Origin: Deferribacteraceae bacterium
GTDB taxonomy: Bacteria; Chrysiogenota; Deferribacteres; Deferribacterales; JAISNW01
Length of the DNA: 17,630 bases
Direction: 5' to 3'
NCBI GenBank assembly: GCA_031278965.1
Contig: JAITJJ010000235.1
Coordinates: 1-17,630, forward strand
Of the stretch, positions 14,685 to 17,630 are shown piece by piece (the stretch's first letter is position 1; each line of letters opens with the position of its first letter). A program made the translations under genes and the position numbers. The notes under the pieces were generated by a model, which worked only from the letters and a program-made list of their open reading frames with translations, was not told the DNA's origin and ran no database searches.

Positions 14685-15852
14685 TCAACGCCTCAAATGC
14701 TCCCCGCGCGGCACAATCTTCCATAGAGAGCCCTGCAAAATAGTTTCCCAAAACGTGCAGATTCCTTATATCTTTCAGTAATTTTTCCAACTTTTCCGCC
14801 CGCAGTTTGTGATCAGCGAGGAGGCGGGGGAGGGAAAAGCGCTCGGTTTGAGTATAAATATCCGCTTGCGCAGGTATCTTAAAGAGAGGTTTAAGTCTTG
14901 TAAACTCCTCTTCCGGCGAATTGCCGTCCAAAAAGTGGAGGGTTGCCGCCCGGTAATCTTGATCCCAGACTTGATCTCTTGATACCGCCCCGCGAAAATC
15001 ACCGTCTCTTGAGATAATATACCCGAAAGGGGGAAAAGTGTAATCATTTTTCTTTGCTGAAAAGAGAAACGCTTTGGAAAATACCGTAGGGATACTCTTT
15101 AGAATCTCTCCTGCCTCTTTTGAAATGTCCGGCAACAACCTTGCCGCCTCGTGAGCATCCGTTGCAATCGCGAGGTGTTTTCCTTTAAACTCAGCTCCTT
15201 CGGCAGTTATAACCGTATAACCTTCCGAGTCTCTCAAGATTTTTTCCGCTCTTGCGGATAAGTTTACCGATACATTGTTCTGAACAGCGATCTTATCTAT
15301 TAAGGCTGAAAGACCGCCTATAAGGGTAAAAGCGCGAGGATAATCTTTTCTCTTTACTTTGCGGCTTTTCATAACAAGTTCTGCTGCCATTTCAGAAGAA
15401 TCCTGGCATATTATTGCGCTTAGGGCGGGTTCTATCACCCGCTCATAGTTTTTGCCGAAAATGGAATAAAATGCTTTAACGCTCTTCCCCTCTTTAGTGC
15501 TGAACGGGAGTTTCAGAACTCCGCTGATAAGCCCCAAAAGGCTCACTTGAGAATAGAGGGAGTGCATTCTGCCATTATATTTAATGAAATATCCTGGGTT
15601 TTTATGGGGAATAACGGCGGAAAAAGGGAAAAGTTCATCTATTATATCTATTATCGTCTTGTAACTGTGATATATGGTATGCGCCCCGAGCTCCGCAAAA
15701 AAACCGGAATCGCCGCCAAACGGGCGGACGGTGTGGATTGCCCCGCCCAGACGGTTTTCTCTCTCTATTATTAATACTCTCCCTTTCTTTGCAAAGTGAT
15801 GGGCAAATACCGCTCCGCTTAATCCTCCGCCGATCACGATTGCATCGTGCAT
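14677..15852 (-). CDS. FAD-dependent protoporphyrinogen/coproporphyrinogen oxidase-like protein (HemY/CgoX type)
   Basis: 391 residues. The N-terminal dinucleotide-binding fold has IVIGGGLSGAVFAHHF with Glu at the end of strand 2 (IIERENRLGGAIHTV). An FAD/substrate middle part includes ALSAIICQDSSEM and FTLIGGLSALIDKIA, and the C-terminal FAD motif is LHVLGNYFAGLSMEDCAARG. This pattern is that of the HemY/CgoX branch of flavin amine oxidases, which oxidise coproporphyrinogen or protoporphyrinogen, but it is shorter than the usual ~450-470 residues. No other heme gene lies in the window, so the substrate stays uncertain; another amine-oxidase-fold oxidoreductase is possible. Start ATG 15852 is preceded by AAGGGG, 4 bases after the proC stop. 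Confidence 0.75.
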   Translation of the reverse strand: MHDAIVIGGGLSGAVFAHHFAKKGRVLIIERENRLGGAIHTVRPFGGDSGFFAELGAHTIYHSYKTIIDIIDELFPFSAVIPHKNPGYFIKYNGRMHSLYSQVSLLGLISGVLKLPFSTKEGKSVKAFYSIFGKNYERVIEPALSAIICQDSSEMAAELVMKSRKVKRKDYPRAFTLIGGLSALIDKIAVQNNVSVNLSARAEKILRDSEGYTVITAEGAEFKGKHLAIATDAHEAARLLPDISKEAGEILKSIPTVFSKAFLFSAKKNDYTFPPFGYIISRDGDFRGAVSRDQVWDQDYRAATLHFLDGNSPEEEFTRLKPLFKIPAQADIYTQTERFSLPRLLADHKLRAEKLEKLLKDIRNLHVLGNYFAGLSMEDCAARGAFEALNV

Positions 15853-15856
15853 CCCC

Positions 15857-16657
15857 TTAGCCTACCAACTCAAAGAACTTTTTGAAGGCAGCGTGAACCG
15901 CGTTCATCACCCCATATCTGAACCCCGCTTTTTCAAGTTCCGCAATCGCTTCAATGGTTGTGCCGCCCGGCGAGCAAACTTCCGTTCTGATTATTGCAGG
16001 GTGAACTCCCCGTTCAAGGCAGAGCTTGCCCGTTCCGTAGACTGTTTGCATTGCAAGGCGTTGGGCAACCGAGATAGGGAGGCCGGACAATGCCCCGCCT
16101 TCCCCCATAGCCTCAATGAGGAGCGCCGCGTATGCCGGACCGCTCCCGCTTATGGCGGAAAACGCGGCAATACTCTTTTCTGGTATCCATTCAACTATCC
16201 CCATACTTTCAAAAAGCTTTTGAGTGAACTCTTTTTCATCAGGGGTGAAGTTGGTTTCAACCGTTAATCCCACCGCCCCCGCGCCGATCTTAACCGGGGT
16301 ATTGGGTATAGAGACGAGCACTCTAAACGCTCTTTCAGGGAAATTTGCGTCAATTGCCGCATAGCTTAAACCCGCCACTATGGATATTACCGCTTTCCCG
16401 TTAAGAGATGATCCCGCCTCCTTTAAGGCGGCGAGGCTGTCCTTTGGTTTAACCGCCAATATTAAAATATCAGCCGCTTCCGCCGCCTGTCGCGGCGACG
16501 TTACCGCCTTCACGCCAAGTTTTTCTGCTTTCTCCGAAAGCTCCGGGCTCTTGTCACACAAGATTATATCCTCCGGCGGAAGGGCATTATATTTAACGAT
16601 CCCTTCGGCTATCGCCCCGCCCATATTCCCGACACCGATTATACCGAGTTTTTTCAC
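15857..16657 (-). CDS. proC: Pyrroline-5-carboxylate reductase
   Basis: 266 residues from the GTG at 16657, chosen because AGGGG lies five bases upstream and the protein then begins VKKLGIIGVGNMGGAIAEG, the standard NAD(P)H-binding N-terminus. A frame continuing upstream to 16744 adds ~29 residues without homology and overlaps the preceding gene. Later signatures are VLVSIPNTPVKIGAGAVGL, the SAISGSGPAYAALLIEAM dimer/active site and CSPGGTTIEAIAELEKAG near the C-terminus. It reduces pyrroline-5-carboxylate to proline. It starts 26 bases after the small membrane protein gene and is most likely on the same transcript. Confidence 0.97.
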   Translation of the reverse strand: MKKLGIIGVGNMGGAIAEGIVKYNALPPEDIILCDKSPELSEKAEKLGVKAVTSPRQAAEAADILILAVKPKDSLAALKEAGSSLNGKAVISIVAGLSYAAIDANFPERAFRVLVSIPNTPVKIGAGAVGLTVETNFTPDEKEFTQKLFESMGIVEWIPEKSIAAFSAISGSGPAYAALLIEAMGEGGALSGLPISVAQRLAMQTVYGTGKLCLERGVHPAIIRTEVCSPGGTTIEAIAELEKAGFRYGVMNAVHAAFKKFFELVG

Positions 16658-16683
16658 AGTTACCCCTTGATTTATATTTTGGT

Positions 16684-17043
16684 TTATTTTATCTGCCAGA
16701 AACTTAAGCCGAAGAGAGCGGCGGATAGGAGAAAGAGTATCCACGCAAACGGGCTGAATGTAAAATAAAAGAGGCTTATAAGCCCGTCAAGGCATAAAAA
16801 TGTGGACACTGTCCTTAGCGGAAAGAGAAGGAACGGATGGGTTTTCACCCGCTTTATAAGTAGCAGGAGGGTAAGACCGGAGAGAACAAGAAATAAACCC
16901 GCCGTTAGGCTGACATAGGAAACAAAACGCTCTTTAGGCTCGCCAAGAGTGCTGAAATCGAAAGAAGGCGTAAAGAATGCAAAGGTGAAAACTACACCAT
17001 ATAGAAGAACACATACAGAAAGATACCTAAAAATCCGCAACAT
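16684..17043 (-). CDS. Small four-TM membrane protein of unknown function
   Basis: 119 residues from ATG 17043 (MLRIFRYLSVCVLLYGV). The frame stays open to 17169, but the promoter at 17063-17091 lies inside that extension, so 17043 is preferred. Four hydrophobic segments are visible at about 5-25, 43-65, 75-95 and 97-117, with basic residues (KRVK) after the second. No family recognised and no soluble domain. It is the first gene of the operon leading to proC, which does not explain its job. The leader is short (~13 bases from the predicted transcription start) and the Shine-Dalgarno is poor. Confidence 0.7.
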   Translation of the reverse strand: MLRIFRYLSVCVLLYGVVFTFAFFTPSFDFSTLGEPKERFVSYVSLTAGLFLVLSGLTLLLLIKRVKTHPFLLFPLRTVSTFLCLDGLISLFYFTFSPFAWILFLLSAALFGLSFWQIK

Positions 17044-17062
17044 AAGCTTCACATCCCAAGCA

Positions 17063-17091
17063 ATAATGATAGGATATGAACTTGTTGTCAA
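17063..17091 (-). promoter_or_regulatory. Sigma-70-type promoter of the small-membrane-protein/proC/lysA/radC operon
   Basis: On the minus strand a perfect TTGACA (17086-17091) is followed, after exactly 17 bases, by CATTAT (17063-17068). Transcription should begin near 17056, 13 bases before the ATG at 17043. It is the best promoter match in the window. Confidence 0.65.
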
Positions 17092-17137
17092 GAAAATCTT
17101 TGAACGCGAAAGCGTGAGCAAAAGGCAAGATATGAAC

Positions 17138-17167
17138 GGAGGCTTTAGGGATTTCCATAAAGCCCCC
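17138..17167 (-). terminator. Hairpin downstream of the peroxiredoxin gene, without a U-run
   Basis: GGAGGCTTTA (17138-17147) pairs with TAAAGCCCCC (17158-17167) with one mismatch, a 10-base stem with a 10-base loop. It lies between the peroxiredoxin stop (17199) and the next promoter (17091), where a terminator would be expected. No U-run follows on the minus strand, so it may only be an mRNA 3'-end structure. Confidence 0.45.
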
Positions 17168-17198
17168 ATTCTTTCACAACAAGTTTTTACCTACGCTG

Positions 17199-17630
17199 TT
17201 ATTTCCCTTTATAGGTGCAGAAGTAATTCTTGGATTTGTCCAGATCCGGAATTATCGTTGGATCTCCCGGCTGCCACCCTGCAGGGCAAACTTCGCCATG
17301 TTTGTCGGCATACTGCAAGGCATCGATATTTCTGATAAGCTCCTTCACATTTCTTCCGACTGAAGTGCTGTGAACAAGCTCAAACTGCACAATTCCGTTG
17401 GGATCAATTATGAATGTTGCCCTAAGAGCAATCCCTTCAGGGAGGAGAACTCCGTAATCTGTGGAGATGCTCTTGGTGATGTCAGACAGGAGCGGATAAT
17501 TCAACTGTCCTATTCCCCCTTCATTTCTAGGAACATTCATCCACGCGTTATGTGAATATTCGCTGTCAACAGAAACACCTAAGATCTGTGTGCTGCGTTT
17601 TTCAAATTCTGAGGCAAGATCAGATATTGC
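17199..17630 (-). CDS. 2-Cys peroxiredoxin (AhpC/Prx type), C-terminal 143 residues; 5' truncated
   Basis: The frame is open to the window edge. Visible residues carry the typical-2-Cys peroxiredoxin pattern: LGVSVDSEYSHNAWMN, YPLLSDITKSISTDYGVL, GIALRATFIIDPNGIVQ, VGRNVKELIRNIDALQYADK and HGEVCPAGWQPGDPTI, which holds the resolving Cys. The peroxidatic Cys region (residues ~45-55) lies outside the window. It reduces hydrogen peroxide and organic peroxides in the cytoplasm, using an external thiol donor. A further Cys stands five residues before the end (YFCTYKGK), where many family members end in a KEYF-type helix. It appears to be its own unit, ended before the next promoter. Confidence 0.95.
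   Translation of the reverse strand, partial: AISDLASEFEKRSTQILGVSVDSEYSHNAWMNVPRNEGGIGQLNYPLLSDITKSISTDYGVLLPEGIALRATFIIDPNGIVQFELVHSTSVGRNVKELIRNIDALQYADKHGEVCPAGWQPGDPTIIPDLDKSKNYFCTYKGK

Overview
This is an ordinary bacterial chromosomal segment, mostly housekeeping genes, with no phage, CRISPR array, tRNA or rRNA that I can see. The window is AT-leaning but not extreme, uses ATA and AGA codons freely, and packs genes in overlapping or nearly overlapping operons. I cannot name the organism. A parA-parB-bactofilin cluster and a diaminopimelate decarboxylase fit many bacterial lineages. The surface-type stalk domain fused to an amidase at the left edge would be most at home in a Clostridia-like or related anaerobic lineage, but that is weak evidence.

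Layout, left to right. (1) 3-602, +: the 3' end of an acetamidase/formamidase carrying a C-terminal copper-amine-oxidase-N-like (stalk) domain. (2) 603-1147: an intergenic stretch with a decayed, truncated and frameshifted IS630-family transposase on the minus strand, then a good sigma-70-type promoter. (3) 1148-3159, +: parA, parB and a bactofilin, for chromosome segregation and cytoskeleton. (4) 3160-3328: a G/C-tract leader with hairpins that overlap one another. (5) 3329-8184, +: tpiA, secG, a DJ-1/PfpI protein, and two consecutive two-TM membrane proteins that look like histidine kinases whose catalytic motifs have decayed. (6) 8234-9397, -: pgk, convergent with the previous block. (7) 9398-10084: a 687-bp gene-free divergent region, mostly AT-rich but ending in a G-rich, hairpin-containing segment just before mutS. 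(8) 10085-12604, +: mutS. (9) 12647-17043, -: a compact operon read right to left as a four-TM small protein, proC, an FAD protoporphyrinogen-oxidase-like protein, lysA, radC and possibly a 36-aa coupled ORF, with a clear promoter at 17063-17091. (10) 17199 to the window end, -: the C-terminal part of a 2-Cys peroxiredoxin.

Functional themes are chromosome partitioning and cell-shape scaffolding (parAB, bactofilin), lower glycolysis (tpiA, pgk), protein export (secG), DNA repair (mutS, and radC by name only), amino-acid and heme-type biosynthesis (proC, lysA, hemY-like), and oxidative defence (peroxiredoxin, DJ-1). The part least explained by known biology is the tandem pair of degenerate sensor-kinase-like proteins at 5061-8184. 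I saw no strong evidence for a wholly new system.
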